Below, piece after piece: positions 17,960 to 24,804 of a stretch of 64,000 bases of DNA. The stretch is from Fibrobacter sp. (GTDB lineage Bacteria > Fibrobacterota > Chitinivibrionia > Chitinivibrionales > Chitinispirillaceae): NCBI GenBank assembly GCA_012523595.1, contig JAAYIG010000197.1, positions 27,064 to 91,063 of the forward strand. The letters run 5' to 3'. The first letter of the stretch is position 1, and each line of letters begins with the position of its first letter. The translations under genes were made by a program, and so were the position numbers. The notes beneath the pieces were generated by a model. That model did no database searches and was not told the DNA's origin. It saw only the letters and a program-made list of their open reading frames with translations.

Positions 17960-18625
17960 TTAATGCAGGTATTGTATATACCAGTCAACCGCCAGCCGTG
18001 CGACTTCATCCAATGCTCCCGGCTCCTCGAACAGATGCGTGGCTCCGGGAACTATCTCCAGTTTTTTAGCCGGAACCCTGATAGCCTCAAGTGCCCTTCG
18101 GTTCAGCTCTAAAACCTGATAATCATCACCACCCACAATCAGAAGAATCGGCGCACTGATCCTGCCCAGATCAATACCTGCCATATCTGGCCTGCCTCCT
18201 CTGGAGACAATCGCTTTTACGTCTGTACGACCCACAGAGGCTGAAATGGCTGCAGCAGCACCAGTACTCGCTCCGAAATAACCAAGGGGAAGAGTCTTCA
18301 GATCGGGTTGTGAAGCAACCCAGTCACTTGCAGCACTTAAACGCCTGGCAAGAAGATCTATGTCAAAGCGAAGGTTTGCACTTATCAGATCAGCAGCCTC
18401 CTCAGATCGGGTCAGCAGATCAAAGAGAAGTGTCGCGTAAGCACCATTATTAAGATACTGAGCAACAAACCTGTTTCTTGGACTGAACCTGCTGCTCCCA
18501 GAACCATGTACAAACAAAACCAGACCCTGGGCAGTCTCCGGTATGTAGAGACTCCCGCTGAGATTGACATCATCAGAAAGTATCGGAATGCGCACCTCGT
18601 GTTCCATCTCTCTCTCAAAAGCCAT
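17960..18625 (-). CDS. Alpha/beta hydrolase (dienelactone-hydrolase-like)
   Basis: Cytosolic alpha/beta hydrolase, 221 residues. The oxyanion/HGSG segment (LVLFVHGSGSSRFSPRN) is followed by the nucleophile elbow GYFGASTG with the catalytic serine, then LLIVGGDDYQV with the acid, and GATHLFEEPG with the histidine. The substrate is unknown. It is the last gene of the RtcB-archease operon direction, separated from archease by 137 bases that hold a tandem repeat. Similar hydrolases are often found beside archease/rtcB genes, but no biochemical link is established here. Confidence 0.85.
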   Translation of the reverse strand: MAFEREMEHEVRIPILSDDVNLSGSLYIPETAQGLVLFVHGSGSSRFSPRNRFVAQYLNNGAYATLLFDLLTRSEEAADLISANLRFDIDLLARRLSAASDWVASQPDLKTLPLGYFGASTGAAAAISASVGRTDVKAIVSRGGRPDMAGIDLGRISAPILLIVGGDDYQVLELNRRALEAIRVPAKKLEIVPGATHLFEEPGALDEVARLAVDWYIQYLH

Positions 18626-18700
18626 ATCAAACCCCTCTATCGCAAATTTATTCTGCCCGACATCTGCCGTTTGTCAAAGATGTTTTACAAACGGTTCCTC

Positions 18701-18748
18701 ATACCCTGCCATCACAATACCCTGCCATCACAATACCCTGCCATCACA
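18701..18748. repeat. Three perfect tandem copies of a 16-bp unit
   Basis: The unit ATACCCTGCCATCACA occurs three times head to tail with no spacer, in the gap between archease and the hydrolase gene. It looks like a slippage-prone minisatellite. It could also serve as stacked binding sites. Confidence 0.9.
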
Positions 18749-18762
18749 CCGTAGAAATCAGA

Positions 18763-19194
18763 TTAAACATCAAGCACAACAACAGCCTCCCACCCCGAAC
18801 CGGTCTCCTTTACCTGAAAATGGTGCAGAGTAACAGCTTTTACATCCACTGCCAGATTATGCCTGGTGTCATCTATCTCCTCTCCAACAGCCATTCCTTC
18901 AAAAACAATCGATTCTCCGCGCCTCTCAATTGAAACATTCTTGAGCCGCATCAACAGCCGGAAGGCATCCTTTAAATAGATTAGCTCCTGAAGAACCTGG
19001 AAAAGCAGCATCTCTTCAGAATTGTCCTCGACTTTCACAGAGCGAATCTCTTTTTCTCCAACAGAATCAATATCCTCCACCATCAGGTTTGTGGTAGCAT
19101 CAAAAGCAGCCGTGAAAAGCTCCTCCAACGTCTTTCCCCAGGCCCTGAATGCAGCATCAGAAGTAGTTATATCTTCCAGATATTCATAGGGCAT
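18763..19194 (-). CDS. Archease, RtcB activator
   Basis: Archease, 143 residues, the usual size. Archease speeds guanylylation and multiple turnover of the RtcB ligase and binds calcium through acidic residues. The start MPYEYLEDITTSDAAFRAWGK and the end RHNLAVDVKAVTLHHFQV match the family's conserved N- and C-terminal blocks. It lies three bases after rtcB on the same strand, so the pair is translated together. Confidence 0.92.
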   Translation of the reverse strand: MPYEYLEDITTSDAAFRAWGKTLEELFTAAFDATTNLMVEDIDSVGEKEIRSVKVEDNSEEMLLFQVLQELIYLKDAFRLLMRLKNVSIERRGESIVFEGMAVGEEIDDTRHNLAVDVKAVTLHHFQVKETGSGWEAVVVLDV

Positions 19195-19197
19195 CGT

Positions 19198-20649
19198 TCA
19201 GCCTTTCACATTTCCTATCGGTGAGAAACGCACAATCGGGCGGCTTATCTGCGCCAGACTGGCAGCCTCAACCACCTCATCGATATTTTTATACGCACCT
19301 CCGGCCTCTTCAGCCAGTGCGGAATAGGAACTGGTTCTGGTATAGATCCCCTTCTCTGCCATCTTCTCCTGAAGCTCTTTGCCCCTGAAAAGCTTCTTTG
19401 CTGCCTTACGACTCATCACACGACCACTCCCATGTGTTGTGGAGTAAAAACTCCGGGCTCCCTCAGAAACCCCGGTCAAAAGATAAGAACCAGTCTCCAT
19501 GCTTCCACCTATTATGACCGGCTGCCCGGTTTCCCTGTACACCTCCGGTACCCCCTCCATCCCGGGACCAAACGCCCTGGTAGAACCCTTTCTATGAACC
19601 AGAAGCCTCTTTGCTACTCCGTCAACCACATGAGTCTCCAGCTTGGCGGTGTTATGAGCAACATCATATACCTGATGCATTCCTAAATCCTCAGCACTCC
19701 TTCCGAAAATCTCAGAGAAGGCTTTGCGGACTTGATGAAGGATGATCTGTCGATTGGCAAAAGACATATTTATAGCACATTTCATCGCCTCAAAATAGGC
19801 CTGTCCTTCAGATGAATTGAATGGTGCACAGGCTAGTTCCCTGTCAGGAGCAGTGATTTTGTATTTGCCCATGGCATTGAGAAATACCCGTATGTAATCG
19901 GTTGCCATCTGATGCCCGAATCCACGGCTCCCGCAATGAAACATCACTACCACCTGCTCTGTTCGAATCCCAAGCAGTGAAGCTATATGCTGGTTAAAAA
20001 TGTGCTGAGGCCTGACAACCTGAATCTCCAGATAGTGATTTCCAGATCCCAGACTCCCAAGCTGATGAATTCCGCGCTCAATTGCCCTCTCACTTACCCT
20101 GGATGGTTCCGCACCCTCTATGCAACCGTTTTCTTCTGTCCTTTGCAGATCCTCCTGCCACCCATATCCGTTCTTAACACACCATCTTGCCCCCTCTACC
20201 GCAACTCTCATGAACTCCCGCTTGTCTACCTTTATCTTCCCCCTGCTTCCTACTCCCGAAGGCACATCTTTAAACAGCCGGTCTACAAGCATCCCAAGCC
20301 TCGGTTGAACCTCACTGTAAGTAAGATTTGTCAGCACAAGTCTCATCCCGCAATTAATATCGAACCCTATTCCCCCGGGAGAGATCACCCCTTCATCAAC
20401 ATCCATCGCAGCCACCCCCCCTATGGGAAAACCATACCCCCAATGCCCATCGGGCATACAAAGGGAGTATTTGACTATGCCGGGAAGCATGGCAACATTT
20501 GCGACCTGGTTGAAGACACCCTCATCCATCTCATCGATCAGCTTCTCTGTCGCGTAGATACGGGCCGGGACTCTCATGCCTGGTTTAAAACCGGACGGAA
20601 GTTCCCAAATGGTGTCGGTAATCTTCTGAAGCTGGGAAGGACGGGTCAT
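19198..20649 (-). CDS. rtcB: RNA-splicing ligase RtcB
   Basis: GTP- and manganese-dependent RNA ligase joining 2',3'-cyclic phosphate or 3'-phosphate ends to 5'-OH ends, used in RNA repair. 483 residues. Metal ligands are visible at FDINCG (Cys100) and GSLGSGNHYLEIQ, then HCGSRGFGHQ. The guanylylated histidine lies in the FYSTTHGSGRVMSR segment. It sits between BON and archease genes in a minus-strand operon that starts with DUF2267. In E. coli the rtcBA operon is controlled by sigma-54 with RtcR; here the operon also has a sigma-54-type site, but no RtcR gene is in the window. Confidence 0.95.
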   Translation of the reverse strand: MTRPSQLQKITDTIWELPSGFKPGMRVPARIYATEKLIDEMDEGVFNQVANVAMLPGIVKYSLCMPDGHWGYGFPIGGVAAMDVDEGVISPGGIGFDINCGMRLVLTNLTYSEVQPRLGMLVDRLFKDVPSGVGSRGKIKVDKREFMRVAVEGARWCVKNGYGWQEDLQRTEENGCIEGAEPSRVSERAIERGIHQLGSLGSGNHYLEIQVVRPQHIFNQHIASLLGIRTEQVVVMFHCGSRGFGHQMATDYIRVFLNAMGKYKITAPDRELACAPFNSSEGQAYFEAMKCAINMSFANRQIILHQVRKAFSEIFGRSAEDLGMHQVYDVAHNTAKLETHVVDGVAKRLLVHRKGSTRAFGPGMEGVPEVYRETGQPVIIGGSMETGSYLLTGVSEGARSFYSTTHGSGRVMSRKAAKKLFRGKELQEKMAEKGIYTRTSSYSALAEEAGGAYKNIDEVVEAASLAQISRPIVRFSPIGNVKG

Positions 20650-20664
20650 CTCATACTCCTCTAA

Positions 20665-21324
20665 TCATGCCAGGATAAGTTCGTTGATAACATTTTTAAC
20701 TCCCCGGGTGTTTTTTGCAGCATACTCTGCTGAGTAGTAAGAGTTCCAGTGCGGAACCTTTCCGCTTAAAGTGACCACCCCCTGTTCAACCTTCACAGTA
20801 ACCGCCTCCAGATCCAGCATATTCATCCTGTCAAGAACATCACTGATCTCAGTGGCAATCTGATCATCAGAAACATTGTGGGTGGGAACAACTGTAAGCT
20901 CATTTATTACCTGAAGAACTCCATCGATCTCCGAAGCAATCTCTGCGCACCTCTCCTTTCCCCAGAAAGAATCAACCGATCCCCTCAGTGTCACCATCCC
21001 CTCCTCTACATACACCCGCACAAAATCCTGATAAATGTTTCGGTCAAGAGCTAAAGCACTGCGGAGAGACTCTGCGACCTTTTCATCAGTTATTCTCCTG
21101 CTGAACCCGGGGTACTCTATTTTAAGCCTGTTTTCTACTCTCCTGACTCCCTCAACACTCCTTGCTGCATCTTCAGCAGAATTCAACGCAGCAAGATTTT
21201 GCACAACCCCGCTAAGGATCACACGGCTATCCTCCACCTCCACATTGACACGCGACTCGTCTATTCTTGTGTCGGATCGAAGCTGCGCCTTGACATTGCG
21301 CAGTATCTCCTCATTACCTGCCAT
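20665..21324 (-). CDS. Triple BON-domain protein
   Basis: A 219-residue protein made of three BON repeats. Each has the pattern V-x-L-x-G-x-V followed by an A/E-rich helix and V-x-N-x-L, for example VILSGVVQNL...RRVENRL, VTLRGSVDSF...QVINEL and VTLSGKVPHW...KNVINEL. BON domains bind phospholipid or act as stress adaptors (OsmY, DolP, Kbp). There is no signal peptide, so it is probably cytoplasmic, unlike OsmY. It lies 15 bases upstream of rtcB and likely belongs to the same stress unit. Confidence 0.9.
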   Translation of the reverse strand: MAGNEEILRNVKAQLRSDTRIDESRVNVEVEDSRVILSGVVQNLAALNSAEDAARSVEGVRRVENRLKIEYPGFSRRITDEKVAESLRSALALDRNIYQDFVRVYVEEGMVTLRGSVDSFWGKERCAEIASEIDGVLQVINELTVVPTHNVSDDQIATEISDVLDRMNMLDLEAVTVKVEQGVVTLSGKVPHWNSYYSAEYAAKNTRGVKNVINELILA

Positions 21325-21372
21325 CCTCTGCTCCTCTCAAACTTCTTTGTTCACCATTAATAAAATACGTTC

Positions 21373-21783
21373 TCATTCCGGAAGTGATGACGGGGAAAGA
21401 GGGGTCAGGGGCTTCTGGCCAAAGAGCTCAGCATACTCCCCGGGAAGAGATGAGAGAATCTGCGACAGGAGACCCTCTGTAACAGCTATACCAAGAACAC
21501 TCATCACCACCCTGGAGTACCCGACAGCATCCTTATACCCTGTCCCTGCCCTTGCACCGACCCTGTTGTAATACTCCTCAAGATTAAACAGGTCACCGGG
21601 CTGTCTCTCATGTAAAACCGCTTTCAGTTCCTTTGGAAGCTGAGCACCCAGGCTCTCCCTGTCTGCAGACTTCAGCCGCTCTCCCAGAGTTGACAAAGAG
21701 GCATCCACTATCGCCGCCGCAGCCGATTCATCCGCAAGCTCCGCTCTTTTCTTAACCTCCTGAAGAAATTCATCGTAGTGCAT
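21373..21783 (-). CDS. DUF2267 protein
   Basis: A 136-residue cytosolic helical protein matching DUF2267: an early FLQEVKKRAELADESAAAAIVDASLSTLGERL followed by LGAQLPKELKAVL, the typical pattern of this family. Function is unknown; family members often neighbour stress and general-response genes. It is the first gene of the DUF2267-BON-RtcB-archease-hydrolase direction and has a sigma-54-type site 50 bases upstream. Confidence 0.82.
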   Translation of the reverse strand: MHYDEFLQEVKKRAELADESAAAAIVDASLSTLGERLKSADRESLGAQLPKELKAVLHERQPGDLFNLEEYYNRVGARAGTGYKDAVGYSRVVMSVLGIAVTEGLLSQILSSLPGEYAELFGQKPLTPLSPSSLPE

Positions 21784-21832
21784 TATAGTGCCCCTGAAAA
21801 TTTGTGATTCTGATACACGTATAAGGTTGAGA

Positions 21833-21849
21833 GCAAAATCAGGACCCGT
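21833..21849 (-). promoter_or_regulatory. Sigma-54-type promoter of the DUF2267-BON-rtcB operon
   Basis: Read on the minus strand: GGGTCC-N5-TTGCT, with GG and GC ten bases apart. The -12 half is perfect; the -24 half is weaker than consensus. The start would be near 21822, about 39 bases before the DUF2267 gene. It lies back to back with the plus-strand site at 21864. Confidence 0.5.
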
Positions 21850-21863
21850 TTCAGGTGAAGCAC

Positions 21864-21878
21864 TGGCATTCTTATTGC
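21864..21878 (+). promoter_or_regulatory. Sigma-54-type promoter of the small membrane protein gene
   Basis: TGGCAT-N5-TTGC, with only one mismatch to TGGCAC-N5-TTGC and GG/GC ten bases apart. Transcription would start near 21890, about 30 bases before the gene at 21920. This is one of the best sigma-54 sites in the window. Confidence 0.65.
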
Positions 21879-21919
21879 GATACTAACCATAAAGCACACC
21901 CCAAAGAAAGGAACCAGAT

Positions 21920-22261
21920 ATGACAGATGTCAAAAGGAACATCACTTACACAGCAATCCCGCTTACAGTGCTTGCGGTTGCGGGCATTATCATGAGAAAA
22001 ATGGCCTCAAAAGATATGGAATCAAAAAAAGAGATAAAAGGAACCATTTCCGAAGCCTTCAGGGAAATCGATGACACGGTTAGCGAGCTTAAAACCGGCA
22101 TGGAAGACAAATCTGCATCACAACTGGAACGCTCGCTGGACTCCCTTCTTGAGACCGCAAAAAAAAATCTGGATCGGATCAGCTCTTCCATAAAAACCAA
22201 AATCCACGACCTGAAAAACAGAGATACCGAGAGCCCTCCGGCCTCTGCCGTTTCAACCTGA
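21920..22261 (+). CDS. Small membrane-anchored helical protein (YtxH-like)
   Basis: A 113-residue protein. A hydrophobic segment at about 10-26 (YTAIPLTVLAVAGIIM) is followed by a long charged amphipathic helix region (EAFREIDDTVSELKTG... LDSLLETAKKNLDRISSSIKTK) and a disordered end. This layout resembles small YtxH or apolipophorin-like stress proteins, but I cannot place it firmly. It is divergent from the DUF2267-rtcB operon and preceded by its own sigma-54-type site. Its end overlaps the convergent DUF2383 gene by nine bases. Confidence 0.65.
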   Translation: MTDVKRNITYTAIPLTVLAVAGIIMRKMASKDMESKKEIKGTISEAFREIDDTVSELKTGMEDKSASQLERSLDSLLETAKKNLDRISSSIKTKIHDLKNRDTESPPASAVST

Positions 22262-22765
22262 CTGAGAAGCACGGTGAGTTATCGGAATCGGCGATACCGG
22301 AACTGCTGACACCGATAACTTCCCAGGCATTAGAAACCCTGATCCACCCGGGACAAACTCTTCCAAATACTCTATATGATCCAGCTCATCTTCATAGTTT
22401 TCCTCTATTTGAGCTCGTAATTCGGCTTCCATGCTATATCCCAGTAAAAATTCATACCTCCTCCCGATATAACGCTCATTCTCAAGCAAAACCTCCAGGC
22501 ACTCCTTCCCTCCCAACGTCCTCACTACCCCAGGCAATGTCCCATCAAGCTCCTGGTTCAGACAAAAACTCATATCCCGAGATATGCGGCTTATCTCATC
22601 TAAAAAGCTCTCAAGATGTTCACTGTGATCCAGACGGAAATTCTCAAGAGCCGCTCTTATTCCAGGGTCACTGATCTCCGGAATCGCTTCACCATAACAA
22701 CAAAGTAAATCCACCTCCAACCTGCTTAAACTAATCAGTTCCTCCCAGATTTTCAGGGTCTTCAT
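22253..22765 (-). CDS. DUF2383 ferritin-like protein
   Basis: A four-helix ferritin-like protein of 170 residues. The open frame extends to 23005, but the start at 22765 is preferred: it follows GGGAG and begins the conserved helix (LKIWEELISLSRLEVDLLCCYGEAI). DUF2383-type residues are visible: E and H in LDHSEHLESFLDEI and again in EENYEDELDHIEYLEE near the end, which could bind a di-metal site. The family often occurs in stress or spore contexts (PA2169-like). A sigma-54-type site lies upstream. The upstream extension would cross that site and the flgM promoter, so it is rejected. Confidence 0.75.
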   Translation of the reverse strand: MKTLKIWEELISLSRLEVDLLCCYGEAIPEISDPGIRAALENFRLDHSEHLESFLDEISRISRDMSFCLNQELDGTLPGVVRTLGGKECLEVLLENERYIGRRYEFLLGYSMEAELRAQIEENYEDELDHIEYLEEFVPGGSGFLMPGKLSVSAVPVSPIPITHRASQSG

Positions 22766-22802
22766 TATGTCTCCCTCATCTCCCAAAGCTAAACAGAAAA
22801 CA

Positions 22803-22818
22803 GCAATGAGCATACCAA
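22803..22818 (-). promoter_or_regulatory. Sigma-54-type promoter of the DUF2383 gene
   Basis: On the minus strand: TTGGTAT-N5-TTGCT, with GG and GC ten bases apart and two mismatches in the -24 half. The start would be near 22792, about 27 bases before the gene. Confidence 0.55.
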
Positions 22819-22852
22819 AGGGCAGAAATCTTGGATATTTCAGATACAAAAC

Positions 22853-22879
22853 TAAAGTGTACCCCTGTATTACCGATAT
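22853..22879 (+). promoter_or_regulatory. Sigma-28-type promoter of flgM
   Basis: TAAA-N15-ACCGATAT, with the exact FliA spacing and one or two mismatches to TAAA-N15-GCCGATAA. It lies about 120 bases upstream of flgM, divergent from the DUF2383 sigma-54 site. Confidence 0.6.
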
Positions 22880-23003
22880 ATAGAATGAAAGCACAAGTTT
22901 ATCTCCCACGGATGACGGGAGACAAAAACAAAGGGGAGAGGTCCAGGGAGGGATCAGACTTCCAGGGATGGAAGCAAGCCCCTGAAAGAAAGGCAGGTAA
23001 GCC

Positions 23004-23297
23004 ATGAATATCCAGTCTGTTGTTTCGGCTTACGGGGCCAAACCTTATGAACCCTCTGCCAAGAGCGGAAAAAAGGCAGCCCCGGAAAACACGACGGCTG
23101 TTCTTGAAAAGGAGCAGGTTGAGTTCTCTGATACTTCTCTCAACCTTCAGAAGATGCGCAATCTGATCGATGATATTCCTGATGTGCGCATCGCAAAAGT
23201 GGAAGAGATCAAGTTGAAGATCAAGTACAATGGTTACCCAATGGAAACCAACCTGTACAAAGCTGTTAAGCACATGGTCGAACAGCGGATCTTATGA
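23004..23297 (+). CDS. flgM: Anti-sigma-28 factor FlgM
   Basis: A 97-residue cytosolic protein that binds the flagellar sigma factor FliA until the hook is complete, then is exported. The disordered, lysine-rich N-terminal half is followed by the FlgM helices (EQVEFSDTSLNLQKMRNLIDD, then VRIAKVEEIKLKIKYNGYP). These match the family's conserved end. It has a sigma-28-type promoter, as expected for autoregulated late genes, and an intrinsic terminator directly after it. Confidence 0.88.
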   Translation: MNIQSVVSAYGAKPYEPSAKSGKKAAPENTTAVLEKEQVEFSDTSLNLQKMRNLIDDIPDVRIAKVEEIKLKIKYNGYPMETNLYKAVKHMVEQRIL

Positions 23298-23323
23298 TCC
23301 CCTCTTAAGCTACGGTCACCACA

Positions 23324-23361
23324 CCCTTGGCGGATCGCATGTGATCTGTTGAGGGTTTTTT
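23324..23361 (+). terminator. Intrinsic terminator after flgM
   Basis: Stem CCCT...AGGG with an inner CGGATC/GATCTG stem (one G-T pair) around a six-base loop, followed directly by six T residues. It separates flgM from tRNA-Leu. Confidence 0.7.
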
Positions 23362-23362
23362 C

Positions 23363-23391
23363 TTGCCTTTTAAAATTACTTAACCCATTTT
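23363..23391 (+). promoter_or_regulatory. Possible sigma-70 promoter of tRNA-Leu
   Basis: TTGCCT, a 17-base spacer and CATTTT, ending 13 bases before the tRNA. The layout mirrors the tRNA-Val promoter, but the hexamers are weaker. Confidence 0.4.
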
Positions 23392-23404
23392 TACTCTCTT
23401 TAAT

Positions 23405-23490
23405 GCCCAGGTGGCGGAATAGGTAGACGCTACGGACTTAAAATCCGTTGACCGGTAACGGTCGTGCCGGTTCGATTCCGGCCCCGGGCA
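23405..23490 (+). tRNA. tRNA-Leu (anticodon TAA)
   Basis: A class II tRNA with a long variable arm. Anticodon stem ACGGA/TCCGT with loop CTTAAAA gives anticodon TAA (TTA codons). T-arm GCCGG-TTCGATT-CCGGC; acceptor GCCCAGG/CCCGGGC has one A-C mismatch at the fifth pair. Discriminator A; CCA not encoded. Confidence 0.93.
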
Positions 23491-23697
23491 TTTTTAGTTT
23501 TCTCCATTGATAATCCCTGCCCTGACCCCAGACTAGACAGATAAGATTTCCCAAAAATCATGACGAGTGTACAGGTCTGACTTCCAAATATTCCAAAATA
23601 ATCGGATCAGATCTCTTTATTCGACGTGCAAAAAAATATTCCTCTACTTGCGTTTTTAGATTGACTTTTAGATTTTTTTATGATTTAATTAAATTAT
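23491..23697. other. A+T-rich gap between tRNA-Leu and its partial copy
   Basis: About 210 bases with no open frame of note. The second half is strongly A+T-rich and contains the short direct repeat TTTTAGATT twice near 23645-23670. Confidence 0.4.
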
Positions 23698-23744
23698 AAT
23701 CCTGTTGACCGGTAACAGTCATGCCATTCCGATTCCGGCCCGGG
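23698..23744 (+). repeat. Degenerate copy of the 3' half of tRNA-Leu
   Basis: The sequence repeats the tRNA-Leu part from the anticodon stem to the acceptor (TTGACCGGTAAC..., GATTCCGGCC, CGGG) with about five substitutions, one insertion and one deletion over 47 bases. It lacks the 5' half and cannot form a tRNA. It looks like a fossil attachment site or a tRNA duplication remnant. Confidence 0.75.
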
Positions 23745-23780
23745 ATTATAATAACACCCCCTCTCTTCACAAAAAGTTTC

Positions 23781-23809
23781 TTGCAAAATCACCCTGTTTG
23801 TGGTAAAAT
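23781..23809 (+). promoter_or_regulatory. Sigma-70-type promoter of the HD-GYP gene
   Basis: TTGCAA, a 17-base spacer, TAAAAT at 23804-23809. The start would be near 23816, about 40 bases before the gene at 23858. Confidence 0.55.
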
Positions 23810-23857
23810 CTTCTTTCTGGCCAGAAGTCTTTCTGGACGTGAAGTAAAGAAAGCATT

Positions 23858-24796
23858 ATGGACTCTAAAAAAGACAACTCCTCAGTCGGCACTCTCCCCG
23901 ATCTTCGTGAATTGTTCCTGATAGAACAGCAAAAAAACCAGGAGCTTAAAAACATAATCGAAATCCAGCAGGTGCAAATAAAAACATACGCACGCCAGCT
24001 AAGCGGAATCTATCAGCAGTCAAAGCTTAAACGTAAACAGATCATTGACACTAACCATCAACTGGAAACCTACTCCTCAGAGTTGCGCAACACTATCGCC
24101 AACCTCAAACAAGCACATCACGATCTTCAGGATGCCTACAGGGACACTATTTACAGACTGGTACTGGCATCAGAATACAAAGATAACGACACCGGAAACC
24201 ACATCACCCGTATCGGCAGATACTGCATGCTGCTGGCGGAAAAACTTGGCTTCCCAAGCCAGGAGATTGAAAACATTGGCCTGGCTTCCCCCATGCACGA
24301 TGTCGGCAAAATCGGCATCCCAGACAGTATCATTCTAAAAAACGGTATGCTTACAGATGAGGAGTTTTCAATCATTAAAACTCACACCACAATAGGGGCT
24401 GTTATTCTGGATAACTCCAAAGCTGCAGTGCTCCAGAGTGCCCGTCTGATCGCCCTCTCGCATCATGAACACTGGGATGGAAACGGATACCCGAATAAAC
24501 TCGCAGGAGAAAACATTCCATTCAACGCCAGAATCGTGGCGCTCACAGATACTTTCGACGCACTCACGTCCAAACGGCCTTATAAAGAGCCATACCCTAT
24601 TGAGGTGGCCTGCGAAATCATCAAAAAGCAACGGGGAAAACAATTCGACCCACAAATCGTGGATGCCTTCCTGAATAACCTTGATGAGTTAGTGGAAATA
24701 AAGCGAAGTATCGATAATGAGGACCCGGTAATCGCACAGCATAAGTTTATCTGGAGTGAACGGGACCGAAAATCTGCTCCCATGGCAAACGCGTAG
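23858..24796 (+). CDS. HD-GYP cyclic di-GMP phosphodiesterase with coiled-coil N-terminus
   Basis: A 312-residue cytosolic protein. Residues about 15-100 form a coiled coil (LIEQQKNQELKNIIEIQQ and on), probably for dimerisation or partner binding. The HD-GYP domain follows: HD at 147-148 (PMHDVGKIGIPD), HHEHWDGNGYP at 202-212, LTDTFDALTSKRPYK. Key residues are intact, so cyclic di-GMP hydrolysis is expected. There is no receiver domain. Its place next to flgM suggests a link to motility, but it has its own promoter. Confidence 0.9.
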   Translation: MDSKKDNSSVGTLPDLRELFLIEQQKNQELKNIIEIQQVQIKTYARQLSGIYQQSKLKRKQIIDTNHQLETYSSELRNTIANLKQAHHDLQDAYRDTIYRLVLASEYKDNDTGNHITRIGRYCMLLAEKLGFPSQEIENIGLASPMHDVGKIGIPDSIILKNGMLTDEEFSIIKTHTTIGAVILDNSKAAVLQSARLIALSHHEHWDGNGYPNKLAGENIPFNARIVALTDTFDALTSKRPYKEPYPIEVACEIIKKQRGKQFDPQIVDAFLNNLDELVEIKRSIDNEDPVIAQHKFIWSERDRKSAPMANA

Positions 24797-24804
24797 CTTC
24801 TCGC

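Noticed and set aside
18701..18748. Possible CRISPR fragment
   Set aside because: The units are contiguous without spacers and too short.
19987..20664. A 225-residue open frame antisense to rtcB
   Set aside because: RtcB motifs prove the minus-strand frame; the opposite frame is proline/histidine-rich without domains.
22766..23005. N-terminal extension of the DUF2383 frame
   Set aside because: It would cover the sigma-54 and flgM sigma-28 sites, and the Met at 22765 has a good ribosome site and starts the conserved helix.
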